Shown: positions 1 through 13,371 of the stretch, piece after piece
How positions within the stretch are numbered: the stretch's first letter is position 1
How the letters are laid out: every line of letters begins with the position of its first letter
NCBI GenBank assembly: GCA_964035795.1
Contig: OZ038326.1
Coordinates: 6,809,759-6,873,758 of the forward strand
Direction: 5' to 3'
Source of the DNA: Pterobdella sp. o SKG-2022
Taxonomy: Eukaryota > Annelida > Clitellata > Hirudinida > Piscicolidae
Length of the DNA: 64,000 nt
Notes under the pieces: generated by a model
Database searches by the model: none
Told to the model about the DNA's origin: nothing
What the model saw: only the letters and a program-made list of their open reading frames with translations
Made by a program: the position numbers and the translations under genes

Positions 1-3000
1 TCTCAAGTGATGATAACAACTCCAAATCTTAATCGCCAATGTCTCTACTTTTATTGGGTCTTTATTACTGCTTCTATTTTATATTATTAACTTTGTTAGT
101 GATTCGAGGTTCATTCTAGCAACTGTGTCAGGGCTTTGAGTTTCATTAATATTTTGGCAGCTTTTTATTAACTGTGTTAGTGGCATAATTAGTAATGATG
201 CTTAGGGGTACGAACGAGATTCTAGGTGCAACTTTATTTTTTTTTTTTCAAATTTGTATAACATATTCAATTACTATATTTTTAATTTTTTATTAAATTT
301 TTAACTAGAATTTATTAGCTTTTAATGCTTAATTAAAAAATAACTAATACTTGCGTCAATCATAGATCTCAAAAAACGTCGAGAATGTTCAGTAACGATT
401 CGTGAGTACACTCAATGTAGCATTTATCCGCCCAAACGACAAAAATTACTTGATTCGCAATTTAATTAAAATAAAATAAATATTCGAAATAGTTTGTTAA
501 TAACAGTTGTAAATAATGGATATTAGTAATATTCTTTTAAACAGAGTTGTTGATAAAGAATGCTCTATCGAACAGAATTTTATAAATAATTTGTTAGAAA
601 ATATTTTTTTAAACAAAAGTTTGGACAGAATTATTAGGTGGAAATAAGACATCTGTGAAGGCGGCTACGGAGGTTTGTCTAATATTTCAAAATTTTTATT
701 AAATTTCTCGCCGTTCGAATCGAAGTTATTAAATATCAATCTTTTATAACAACACATATTAAAACTCTCGAGGTTTTTATGGATGTAAGCGAAGAAACTG
801 TAAGGGAGAAGAATATGTAGCTGGGTTGAGTGAGTGGCTGCAATTGTAGGTACCCTTAAAGGTTCTCTAAATGCTAAAAATGAGTGTTTTTCTCCTAGAA
901 AATACAATATACATTATTTATTTTTCACAATTTATTTTCGAAATAATTTTTATAAAAATTATTTTTTTATCTGTCATGTATTTTAAAAACTATATTTATG
1001 GTAAAATTTTTGCGTTAAAATGTAGCCATTATACGAAATATTTGAAATTTATTGACAATCGAAAACTCCCATCACAAATTTCATATATTTTTTCAGTATT
1101 TTTTAAATATTCATATAAAAAATCAACATACTTCATTTTTGAAAATTGAGATTTGAACTCAGATTTGTGTCAATCAATGCCTCTTTCCTCGCGTTATAAA
1201 GATCGCACATACTTGTGATAATAGCAATCAAGATTGAATTAATCCTCTGCAATGCAATATAAAAAACCCCTTCGGCATTAAATTATATGCTCTCGAGCTA
1301 TTGAAAGGCACACGAAAAATACCTCTATATCTCTCTTTCAATGAAGCTTCGCAAAATCTCATGAAATTTCTCTTTATTCCAAACCATCAAACCGAATAAA
1401 TGCTTCGAAATTTCCTCAAAAATGAATCTTTTCAACTTCGTGTTATGCTTTCCATTCTTCAATCGAGGTGACATTCGGTCGAATACCCAATGCTTTTAAA
1501 ATAACACCATTTGAAAATATTATGGCAACGCTTCCCGAATAACAGCCCGTAAAATACAGCTCAAGCTTTATTTTCGACTCACTATTGGGTTATGAGGGTT
1601 GCAACAGTTTTGGCTTGTATAGTGGGTATTGACACATTTCAAAACAGAGATTTTATCTTTTTCACCGTTGGTCCAATAAAAATAAAAGAAATATCATAAA
1701 TAAATGAGTTTAACTAAGTTTAATTTTTGATTTTTATAAATTTCAAAATGAGGCTGTTCTCAGTTCAACCTTATGATATATCATTAGTAACGATTTACGG
1801 TGAGGTTGAATTGATCGAAAATTTTAGTTTTCTTGAAAACGATGAGCGTTTCTGAAAATTGTTTTATTTTGAAGATTATTAAGTTAAGAACTACTTGAAT
1901 TGAAAAATTTGCAAAATGTTTACGAAAAATGCTAATTTTAATGTTGCTTTCGTAATGTATTATTAAACTAAAAGTATAGAAAATTTACTTTTTGTTTGGT
2001 TCACATTTGGCTTTTAACACCGCAAGCTAATAATTTTATAGTGAAGAAATCTTTGAAGTTATCTTTTTGAGTGTCTAATAGTTTTGTTAGTTGCTTCAAA
2101 GACTTACGAAGGCTTTATATCAAAGTAATTATTTGGTGCTTCACGAGCTTATGTCTGAAATTTTTAACATTTTAGTTCAATTTTTTCAATGGTTTATTTT
2201 AGACATGCTCATAAGTGGAAGGTGAGAAGGGCTTTAATGTAATTTTTGTTTTTGTCACAAAGCATTTGTTTCGAAGGTTTGTGGGCATTAAAACCATATT
2301 AGAAGTTATAAATTTATTTGAGTCTTTTAATTTTCTTCTTTTTTTTCTTAAGAATTTTTTTCAACAAGAAGCCATAGAATGCCAATTTTTTTAGAAAATT
2401 TGAAAAAACAGAAAAATATTTAAAAATCCTTTCAACAATGGCGACTATTTCGATGTAAATCAATACAGACGTTAAATAAAATAGCTTTAAACGCATTAAA
2501 ACTCAAAAAAATATATTTATTCCGATAGACTATTTTAAATTGCCATGGTTGACAGCATAATAGAAAATAATTGCTTTAAAACTTTCCATTACTATTCTTT
2601 TGAAGTAATCAGTTTGCCCGTCTGAATAGCTTTCGTTTTATTCCTTGTTTTCCCCAATAATCGAGCTTTATTTAACTCCAAAAACTTTGAGACATTACCA
2701 ACATATGAAAGAAAAACTTCAAATAACTTCCAACATGATATACTCCTGCAAACCGGATGAGAATATGATATGTCTTCTGAAAGTAAGATATTCTGGAAAG
2801 AATGAAGTGAAAAAGGTCGGCATGCACGATATTTCAGAGTTGTAGTGGACTGGAAGACAGCTTAAAGTGACCAAGTGCTGTTTTAATAGCATGCATAAAT
2901 GAATTAACAACTTGAGATTTTTATCAAAAAATTTCTTTGAAAATAATCTATAAAGGAAGAATTTTTGAGCGATTTTCAGATTTGGAAGTTATTAATTCCG

Positions 3001-6000
3001 TAGAGAATTTTTTCAAAGTTTTTAAATCGCTCAGGTGAAATACTCATTATTCAATAACCTTCAAGTTCAAAACTTTTCTTCAAAACCATAATTCAAGAGG
3101 CGATACCAAAAACAGACCAGACTGATTTAATTTTCAAGTACGTTCAAAATATCTGATTAAAAGTTAAGATATGAAAAAAAATTATAATGAATGGTGGAAT
3201 AAAAAAGAATGAAAACAAAAATATGAGTTTTAATAAAGAAACTTTGAAAATAAAGAGCAAGAGATTGACTAAGTTGAATTCAAATACAATGGAAAATTTA
3301 TGAAAATGCGTGAAAGGTTGGAAAAGAAAAGTGTGGAAAACTAATGAGAAAAACATAGTAAAACGAAAATTATTTTAAAGACGTTTTGTGTATCTTCTTT
3401 ATTCAGGTCTTTTTGATTTTAGTTTTTATTTGAAAAATAAATATATTTAAAAAGTTTTGAGTATAAAAAATACCAAAATAATAATAGAAGTTTAAAAAAA
3501 TTAAAAAAAAAATCAAAAACAGTGAAAGGAATGACGAAAAGATTCGGAAGAAGATATGTCTAATTGGAGTTATGACGCCATAAAATTGGAAGAACATAAA
3601 TCCTGCAGCTTCGATTCTGTGCTGACTTTTACTCAAGCTTTTCTTTGTGAAATCCACTTTTGTGAGCAAAAAAATTACAAAAAAAAATGTCATTCAGATG
3701 AACTTAAAACCGACTTACGAAGGTTAGTTTTTCGATTTTTATTTTCATTAACAGATTTAAATTGAAACATGATTCCACAGGAAATTCTTTTACGAAATGT
3801 CAAATAATTTAAATTAAAAATACATAAAAGAATTTAATTTCACTTTTTTCAATCGAAATATAACTGAAAAATTTCCACTAAAATTATTTCCAAATGAATA
3901 TAATGCCTTTGAAAACATACAAAAAATTCATAAAATTCTTTCGCCTTCAAATCTATACCGAAAGTACAAAACATGTTTCAATTTTCAAAAATTTTTATTG
4001 ATAATTCCAAAAAAAAATCGTCACTTTTTGAATAAATTCCAAACCGGTTCTAAGTAATACGAGGCTTTTTCATTTTTTTAAATATATCGCGTAACGCTTC
4101 CATGGACACGATTGTTATTACACTGCATGTATTTTTGCTTTCAAAGCATCTAGCCATAAACTCAATGACAACAAAAGAAAAAATCTCAATAGCAAAAACC
4201 TATTCATAATGTATTCAAGCTTTTCAGCCTTTATTATTACCCCTTGAATCATTTATTTATTCTTCTGCAAAGATATTTGTGTAGAACAAAAATATCAAAC
4301 TGACATAGTAACAAATAACTTGGAATATCCCTCAATAATACGTCATGTGGTTGGGACACACTGCTCTTGTTGTGAATTATTGTTTTTGTGAGTTTCTTTA
4401 TAAGTTTTTTATTTTGGTTTTTATTAACCGAGCATAGATAGTTTGAAATTCATATATTCATAAATTTTTTCGGCTTTTATTGATTTCGAATTAAATATTT
4501 GAATTCATATCAAACACCTATTGGCTGAAACGAAGTTTCTTGTGAAAACATTATTAAGCGAAGTACACAAACTCAAATAGAGAATTTATTAATTGAATAT
4601 AAATAGTGAATTTTTGAGTCTGTCGATATAGACTATTTATTTGAACTCAAATCCAACAATGCTTTCCACAATAAAATAGGGAATCAGTTAAATTTTGATA
4701 TGGAAAACTACAGTAACGTTTGAACAACTATTTTAAACATTATTTAGTTTGAACTAATTTGAAATCGTTTTTTTTTTCGTTTTTTTTTCATCTTTTTAAT
4801 TCATGTAGATTTTTGTGATTCGATTTACATGTAAAAAACTTTGAAATTTCTTGGTATTTTTTATTTTAAATAATAATAATTATTATTATTATTATTATTA
4901 TTATTATTTTGACCATAATGAGCTTTAAACAAACTGTAAAACTAGCTTGCTGACATCCGAAGAATAAAAAAAAAAAATTGAATTCCAAATTCAACGATCA
5001 AACAACTCACGATAAGTTCTTTCAAATACCCACCAAATGGCTACTAAAGAAGGAATTTTGAGAATAATTAAATGTTTATTTAGTCGAATGAGAAAGAGAT
5101 AAAGTGAAATTATTGGAGTTAAGAAAGATGAGCTCCGTTTGGTTTCACCGTGGCTACTCATGTGTGAATAAGCGGTAGTTAAGGGTGTCGTAAGAGGCAG
5201 GAAAGACTTTCTAATATATATGTTTCAGAATGATTAATTTCTAGATTGTTTTCATATCACGAGACACACGCAGTGTAGAAAAATTGTTTTTAACATATGT
5301 TTTGGAGTTATAAAAAATTTTTTTATGAATCAATTGTAAAAAAATTTTTTTTCGAACTTTGAAAGTGGGAGAAACGGAAACATTTTTGACTTTGCTACAT
5401 TTTAACAAACACATTTCGGGTTCTTAGACAAAAAAAATTTGCATATTGATTAAAAATCATTTTTTAATATTCAACTTTGAAAATTCTCATGCATTACTCT
5501 TGTTTTCTTCAAAAATTTTCAAAAAATTGGTTAAAAGCATCTTAATAACCGAAAAAATATAACAAGGTTTTTCAAAAAGTTTGTTTAAATACAGAGTTTT
5601 CGTAATACAATATTAAAGCGAAAAGTTTCAACTCATGCGCATCAAACCACTAAATTTTGAATGTGTCGTGAAAACGACTGTATTATCCAGAAAGCCAGAT
5701 TTTGAACTCCGGATTATTGAGAGCTAGCTCCAACATAGAATATTAATACGTAATAAATAAGACTTTCTCACGAAATGACGTAGGATAACCTGAAAAAAGA
5801 GTATGGAAACAAAAGTTATTCATATCACTCAATTCAGTGAGCTTCCCGTAAGAATAACCTACATGATAAAGTGATACAAGTTATTGAAGATTTCTAGCGG
5901 AAACCCTCACGACTTTTGTTATAACCACTTTGCGTTTGTTTCTCATGCACTACCCAAGTAGAATTCAAATAGAATATCGAAGCACAATGGTTTCAGAATG

Positions 6001-7469
6001 GCATCCACGTGTATAGCTTGAAGAATAGGATAAAAGCATTATAAGAAATTTCACAGATATCTTCGATACGGGTTAGATGCCCCGTATTCTATAAGAACAA
6101 AAATAACTTCGTGAAGATGCCCAGTTGAACGAAGAGAAACACACATATAAATTTGAAAACTTCATCATAAGAAGCTTAAATGTATACAAGTTCTTATGCA
6201 ATATAAACAGTAAAAAGCTGATGAACTAAGCCTACGCAAATGAATAATGACGCTGGGGGAACAGCGGTTTAGAGTAGTTTTGATATGAAGTTTTGAGGGT
6301 TTTTATTCAAGAATATTTTTTTTTTACGTCTCATTTTTACATTTCAGACTGCTCGGAGTTTTGGAGATTGTTAATGAAAAGCTTTTGTGGAATATATTTG
6401 CGTAGAATTTAAAATAGTAAATTTTGTTTTTTCTACCCGCATTTAATTCTTTCCTTAACTTGGGTTTTTAATCTGTTTTTGTAGAGATAAGCTTTTATTC
6501 TGAATATTTAACATCGTTTAGCTCGAAAAAATTTCAGAATGAATTCAAAATTGAATTAACTTTTCATTTTATATTTCAATTGTAAAAATAAAATTATCAT
6601 GTAGTTAATATAATTTAACGTAACAGCCTTGTTTCATTGTAAATGCTTTTTAATAAAAGTTTTATTTTAGTCTTGAATACATTTTTTTTTTCTATTATTT
6701 AAATGTTTTCAAACATTAAAAGAAACAAAATTTGTGAAAAACATGGAAATTTTTCAACGTTCGTGTTAAGTTCAAAATAATTCTATATTGTTGTATTTTT
6801 CAATTTCCTATAAAATTAAAGATTCATAATTATTGAAACATTAAATTTGAAATGTTTCACAATGAATGTTTTTATATTTTTGTAATATTTAAATAAAAAT
6901 TATTATAAAGTTAACTTCAAAATAGAAGAATGGATTACCTTAAAATTTGAATCAGTGAAGTAGTAAAAAATTCAGCAAAAACAAAGTTTTTGATTTTTTT
7001 GCTGACATTTAAACAAACGTGGAAACTAAAAAAGTAAACTTCGACAATAACTACATAATTGTCAACATCGTTTTCTTTCATATACCACTGCTGTTTCACG
7101 CACACACAATTCCTGAATTCACATACAGACTAGATTCCTATGCTCTCCTAGTATATATTATCTTACAGGATGTATCTACATAAAGTAGATTTGATTTACA
7201 TAAAGCTTCATCTACTTAACGAATAACTTTTTTTCTTGTCGTTCCTCATAATTGTTTCAATGCGAACTTTGCTTGTTGTACAATTGTTGATTTGAATTTA
7301 TCAAAAACACTCATGCTTTGTTGAAGCTCTTATTATACTTCGTTAGTTCTATTGAATCTATCTGCGCATTAAGAACAATTCTTAGATGTTTTATTTTTAG
7401 AATCAAATAAAATAAAGACAAAAAATATTTTAAACAGAATCATATATGAACAATTTGAAAATTTGATAT
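1..7469. other. AT-rich intergenic DNA without a supported gene
   Basis: I scanned both strands for family motifs and for exons with consistent phase and found none that hold together. Open frames here are short (60-100 codons), low in complexity and lack splice context. A pure ATT run lies at 4868-4912. The frame at 3556-3765 (+) vaguely recalls the C-terminal dimerisation segment of hAT transposases (a Leu-Cys-Glu followed by a basic stretch and Asp-Leu-Arg), but too little matches to call it. Confidence 0.5.
4868..4912. repeat. (ATT)n microsatellite
   Basis: A run of TAA units turns into an uninterrupted run of about a dozen ATT units. It lies in non-coding DNA. Confidence 0.9.
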
Positions 7470-10400
7470 TTATTTTTTTTCATAAAGAGCCAACAGTTCC
7501 TCTTGTGTTAATGTGAATCTTGACTTTTTCCACTCTACCTTCAAAGCTTCCAAACACCTGATTATAATGAATAGTAACAAGGTTAATGATGGTGAAGACA
7601 AACTCAAATGCGGCTTTTTTTATACAGCTAATCAAAATGACTTTTAAAACCTAGTTTATATAAAACAATTTAATATAACAAAATTTCTATAGCAGCCCTT
7701 TGCATCGTTTAAGGCACTATTAGGTATTAAATGCTTCAAAAAATTATGAAGATTCAGTGGACATGGATGAGTTTATAATGATAAAAACTTGTTATAAGCA
7801 CTGAATTAATATATATTTAAAGTACAAAGTTGGTTTTAGGCCTTACATTATCAATGTTTATATTGATTTATTCTAATAGAAAATAACGAGTGTTTTATGT
7901 TAATAAAGCTTTAAACAACTATCATGCAATCCAATGATGATTTTCTAGCAAATCAAAACGCTTCATGCATTAATACATTCCTGAATCATTGTATTTAATT
8001 TCATATTTTAGTAGGTTCATACTTTAACCTTTATGATGTGTCATCAGCGTATTAACATACGAATCATGTGGTGAAAATATAATACAAAGATGTGCAAAAA
8101 CTGATTAGAAGGCTTTCCGGTTTATAATAAAATCATCAAACGATCATCGTTATTTGACGATGATGTAAGGCAACTGACCTAGATTATTGGTACTTCTTAC
8201 AGCCCAATTTATAAAACAAGTCATTTATTCGGGCAACTAAACAAATAGAAACAGACTAAAACATACAAATCATTATAACCTGGCCAACTGAGGTCCCTTT
8301 TGAACCCCCCTCTCCAAAAGTGCCACTCCACTCACTGGGAACCTGGGATGCTTCCAATCCACCAACTCCTTCAGTGGGTTAGAGTCGATTTTATTGTATC
8401 TATATTTTACTTGTAAAATTTGATTATAAATTTTTTACAAACAAATTCAAAAATTTAATGTCAGCTTCTCTATATCATACAAATCTTTTTGATTATCAGT
8501 GCATTAGTTACCCATTCAAAACCCTCAAACACAAGCAAACAACACCAATCTCACCTCAAACTCTATAGACCTGGAAAGATACTTCAGGAACTCCATCACA
8601 ACCATTTTGCCCTTGCTACTTCCTAGAGGATACTCAATGATGTGGTCTTGACAGAAATGCACCAACTGCATGCATGCATCGGAGGATAGATGCATGAATT
8701 CATCATTGGATAAATCATCATTCCCTTTAGATGAATTAACGCAAAATTCATCCGATTTCTCACTTCTTTCACTATCTACGTCATCACTTTTCTTAACTTT
8801 CTTGGGGCCTTCAATATGCTCGAATACCTCGCCATACGACACGAGCCCCCGATGACGTAATATAAACTCACATATGATATATTCATCCTTCGACATTTTC
8901 ACTCTAGCCTTCAAATCCTCCAACTCCTCTACACCCTTCAACAACGAAGCGATCATACAAGATGGATGCATTTCTATGCGTTTTTCTCCTGTAACACCAA
9001 CATTCGTATCACCTTCGGCTTTGTCTCTGTTTTTTGAGTTGGTTTTGGCAATATTTTTGTTTTCTGTTTGGTTTTTCGTGTTGATTTTTTCGGTCGATTT
9101 ATTTTTAAGTTTTTCCCTTATTTTCCGCCATTTTTCTTCGTTAGCTTTCCATCTTTCCACTACTCTATAGAATTCTTCGCTATTAATATTCTTTGGGAAA
9201 CCTAAAAAATTATAACATCACCATAAGTTTGATATAATCATGTAGGCCTATCACATACGCTCACATTTGTTATAAAATCATTAAAAAAAACAAAAATTCA
9301 ATCACCACACGGAAATCAAAAAATTTATCTTCTCATCCAACACACAATTGTCAACCTCATCATAAAAAGCCACAACACCATAAATCTATTCCACCTTAAA
9401 CTACATCAAAATAATCAAAACACGTCACCTATAATATCGCCATATTATCAACTATAAAAAATTATCATAAAACATCACGCGAAACCCCCATAAACACCAA
9501 CATAAACTAGAGAAAAATACCAAACTACACCACTGAGACATGTACAACAGTATAATCTAATTAGATTAATTATTTTTCATTACTGAACATGAAACTCTTA
9601 CCAAGGTATATGAGCACATTTAATCTCTGCATAGCATCGATAACTTCCACCACTCTCTCTCCTACCACTATCTTTTTAATTTCCACCCACAACCTTTCTC
9701 CCGATATGCCTTTAGTTGTGTGTTAATGAGACGAACTAGATTGATAATAGAATTTTGAAGTAATATAAGCTTACAACTATGAAAGGTTGAGAAGAAATAA
9801 GGATAAAAACACTCAACCTTAACTTGATCAAGATCATGGGAATAAGGAGGAATGTAAACTATAAAGATGCGTCTACAACAAAAATAATATTTTTAAATAA
9901 CTCCAACCAGTAAGACAAGAGGCGTATTTGGCAATAGCATTAATGGCTTCCTCATCAAAATCCTCTTTACTAACTCTGCCCCAGAACCTACGGTAGGAAA
10001 TCATAATAGCAGGCATTTATCATGTGTCGGTGATTTTGTTGATGAAGCTTTTGATAGTCAAGTAAAAAAATAATTTAAAAAAGTTGCAAAAACTATAATA
10101 ATATTAATGACGTCGAATAGCCTGAAACAATAATGGGGAAAAAAGCACTTTTTTGTTTGTTTGCCTCATAACAATAATAATAGAGTTAAAAGGGACTAGA
10201 AAGACGATAAACAATGATGAAGAAACGAAATAATATGAAAGAATTTAATTAAAAATAATAAAATAAAATATGAAAAATTCAAAAAAAAAAACAATAAAAT
10301 CACTTACCTGAAATACCTAAGAATTCGAAGGTAGTCTTCTTTCACTCGTTCATCAGCCACTCCCACAAACCTCACTCTGCCCTTTTTCAAATCCTCCCAG

Positions 10401-11582
10401 CCATCAAAGTAATCATACAATGTCCCATCCAGACCTGAGTGTGTTTTGAGGAGAAGAAGGTAGAGTTTGCTGCATGGACAAAATTAAATTTGATCTACTT
10501 TTCGTTATGGAATAGTTGGTATGTTTGTATATACCACTTGATAATGTGAGTTGAAATGAAGCTTTGTGAAAATTAATGAACTTTTGAAGCAGTGATTCTA
10601 AGTTGAGTATTTATTTTAGGCATGAAAAATCCTATTTGGTAATCATCATCAAAAATAAAATAAACTGTACATTTTTGTCGCTAATTTATCCCTCTCATCA
10701 ATACATTGCATTATAGACTGATAGCTTTACATAACCAGAAAAATAAAGACAACCAGAAAACAATCAAACAACCAGACAACAAATAAGAAAAACTGACAGA
10801 AAGGAAACCAAATCTACCAAAATCCTCCACCAACCAAGAAACATAGAATTTATAGTGAGATCCCTCCTTAAAGCATCCAGTTGCCAATCTGTGGTAAAAC
10901 TGACTTCTGCATGTCGGCCATCAGATTTTGTGTCAATCCTCAATGTTGTTACCTCAAAGTTCTCCTGTGTGGTGTGGTGGTGGTGAATATAATTTTGAAT
11001 ATGATGATATAATGAAAATCAGGGGTGTAATAAGAAAATAAGAAAAATAGTTAAGAGATCTATATAAATAGATAAATAAAAACAACATTTTTAAGAAAGT
11101 AAAAAACTGAAATTATTGAGAAATTAGTAAAATAACATAGTTAATCACCATCTTCATGCATTTTAAATCAATTTTATGCCAGCATAGTGTTAACAATAAT
11201 GATAAGATAAGCACTCCTAACTTGATCATCAATGCGACATGTAACAGTGCCGTGAGCTTCTCCTTTGTTATTGAGAGTTCTTATGCCTTCAATCTTGAAC
11301 ATAGTATTCATTTCTGAAGGAGTGGCTGTGGTGGCAAAGTCTATGTCATGAGGTTTGATGCATGTGAGAAGATCCCTAACAGCTCCTCCCGCAATGCGAA
11401 TTTCGTAATTGTGTTTTTGAAAAAGTTGGAAAAGCTTCTTAAGCTGAGGAGTGAAAAGAGAATGAAATTCTGGTGTAGTGAGTTTGAAGAGAAGTCTTTT
11501 TGTTGAATTTATATCTACATTGTTGAATGTTTGCATAGTTCTTGTTTCCTTAATTGAGGAATCAGCACAAACCAAAAATTTA
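7470..11582 (-). CDS. TRNT1: CCA tRNA nucleotidyltransferase 1 (TRNT1), 8 exons
   Basis: This enzyme adds or repairs the 3' CCA end of tRNAs in nucleus, cytosol and mitochondria (family knowledge). Exons in transcript order: 11582-11222, 10964-10835, 10434-10308, 9987-9908, 9709-9602, 9201-8555, 8368-8280, 7557-7470; all junctions are GT-AG and phases agree. From the ATG at 11536 the product is 527 aa. Visible motifs are GGAVRD (50-55), the catalytic DID (64-66), RRD before LTINS (138-145) and the nucleotide-template motif EDYLR (181-185). The first exon begins after a good acceptor (TGCAG), so an upstream exon carrying the true start or a mitochondrial presequence may be missed. The exon at 9201-8555 carries a Lys/Asn-rich insertion; human TRNT1 is about 434 aa. 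The acceptor at 8368 could also lie 3 nt further in. An AATAAA lies at 7395-7390 (-). It diverges from the phosphatase gene at 13.4 kb. Confidence 0.93.
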
Positions 11583-12103
11583 CTGCAGTGAAATAATTTT
11601 TAAAAATTATTTTTCAAGTATAGAAAATTCTCAAAAATATATTTTTTTTGAAATATTATAATCATTTAAGCAAACCTTCTGAAACTGTTTGAAAATCGTT
11701 TATGAAAAAAAATTTTTTTTGATGAAATAAGAAATTCTCCAAGATGTTTTGTATTCATTAAGAATTCGAATAGAGTGGAACCTCTGAATAAACTTCAAGT
11801 CTGTTTCATATTAAAATTTTTGCTGAAATGAGAATCAAAAATTGAAATATTTTAAGTTTAATTCTATCATGAAATAAAGAATTCTGGAACTTTTAATACA
11901 TTCAGTTACGAAATAGTTAATCTAAATAGCTTTGAAAAGTGAACAGAACTATATAGCATAGATACAACTTGAACAATTTTATCCAAAAATTTTTAAACTT
12001 CTATTTTGAAAATTTCACTAAATTATTATGTTTTAATTTTTAAAAAATTTTTGTATATTTTTGCTTCTGTAGATATTTTTAAAACCACAAAAAAAAAAAC
12101 AAT

Positions 12104-12118
12104 TTGAATTACATATAT
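12104..12118. repeat. Target-site duplication, left copy
   Basis: TTGAATTACATATAT, identical to 12711-12725, flanks the truncated LINE. The match is exact over 15 bp and sits at both borders of the element. Confidence 0.8.
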
Positions 12119-12710
12119 ATAATTAATTTTCGTCTTTAGACATAATCACAGTTAACAATGAGTCCCAATAATTTCTCGATACGCATCTTTATCGATTTTT
12201 TCAATGTTGTCCATGTTTAATTTGAGAGAGTTCATGTCATTTATTAATGTGTTGAAAAGAGTTGATGGTGGTCTGCCTCTTTTTCTCTTGGAATTCTTTA
12301 GGGCTTTTTCCAAAATGTTTTTTGCTGGCGGGTCGTTACGACATATGTGTCCCAGCATTTTCAACCTTCTCAATTTCACTTCCTGGTGCAGAGGTGGTAT
12401 GACAAAGTCGCATTCTTCGTTTTTCATAACATTTGGCCAATGAACTTTTTCCAGTCTTTGTATGTGCTTTTTTTGGAAGAAGTCTATTGAGCTTCTGATG
12501 CTTTTAGAGTCTGCCCAAGCACTGCAGCCATATAGGAAAATTGAGAGAACATAAGCTTTATAAATTCTTATTTTTTTCTCTACACTTATCCCACTCTTCC
12601 AAATTGGGCTTAATCTGTTCATCGCTAGAGTTGCCAGAGTTTTTCTTTTTTTGATGTCTTCACATGTACCGACGTAGCTTCCAAGGATTTTCATTGTCTT
12701 CCACACAGTG
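12119..12710 (-). mobile_element. 5'-truncated non-LTR retrotransposon (LINE family A) with target-site duplication
   Basis: The frame 12706-12152 (-) encodes the region downstream of the reverse transcriptase of an APE-type LINE. It shows the YGCSAW block, a GHICRNDPPAK block and a GRPPSTL block, all typical of the C-terminal end of LINE polyproteins. The insert is bounded by identical 15-bp copies of TTGAATTACATATAT at 12104-12118 and 12711-12725, a target-site duplication. No reverse transcriptase or endonuclease remains, so it is a dead-on-arrival copy. A more decayed, longer member of the same family lies at 56150-58610. The open frame across about 185 codons suggests a fairly recent insertion. 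Confidence 0.85.
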
Positions 12711-12725
12711 TTGAATTACATATAT
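12711..12725. repeat. Target-site duplication, right copy
   Basis: Second exact copy of the 15-bp sequence at 12104-12118, directly upstream (in element orientation) of the truncated 5' end. Confidence 0.8.
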
Positions 12726-13371
12726 GTATATAAAAAAAAATTTAAATGGTATCTTGATTTTAATTCCCCAACCCACGGCTTTTTACACTTTTATAACAAC
12801 ATTTGTAAAAACATTCACTCAGCAGTAACAGATGTGCATTGTTAAAGGTTGGTTTTAGCAAATAAATAAAAAAAATTCCAAGTAGATATAATATAATAAT
12901 GTGTGTTTAACAAATATCGATGTAAAATAAGAAGACCATCCCTACAAAAGAAATGAACGAGAGTATGATAATGAGGTGGATTATTTTTGAATGAATTCTG
13001 CGTCACTATGAATAGAATTAGTCATTTCACGATTCTTATGAATGTATATATCTTGAAATAAAAATGATTTTTAAAAATATTTAGTATACATTAAATAATT
13101 TAAAATGTTTTTAGTGTGTAAGAATCTTTTCGAGTTGATTGATAGGTTGGGATGAAAAAGAGTAGGCGTTTTAAAATCAATATTATACGAATCGAGAGCA
13201 TTCATTTATAAGTTTGAAGCTTTCCTGCTAAGTTTATAATAAATTTTATCCTGTTTTGTTCGAGTTTGTATTTTTAAAATTTATAAATTGACTCATCTTT
13301 AGTTCATTTTTAAGAGCTATTTGTTTTATTAGTTTTTGAGAAATCGAGTCGTCCAGAAAGTGAATTAAAGA

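Noticed and set aside
2645..3765. hAT transposase remnants
   Set aside because: Two short frames have a faint resemblance only; no catalytic residues, terminal repeats or target duplication could be found.
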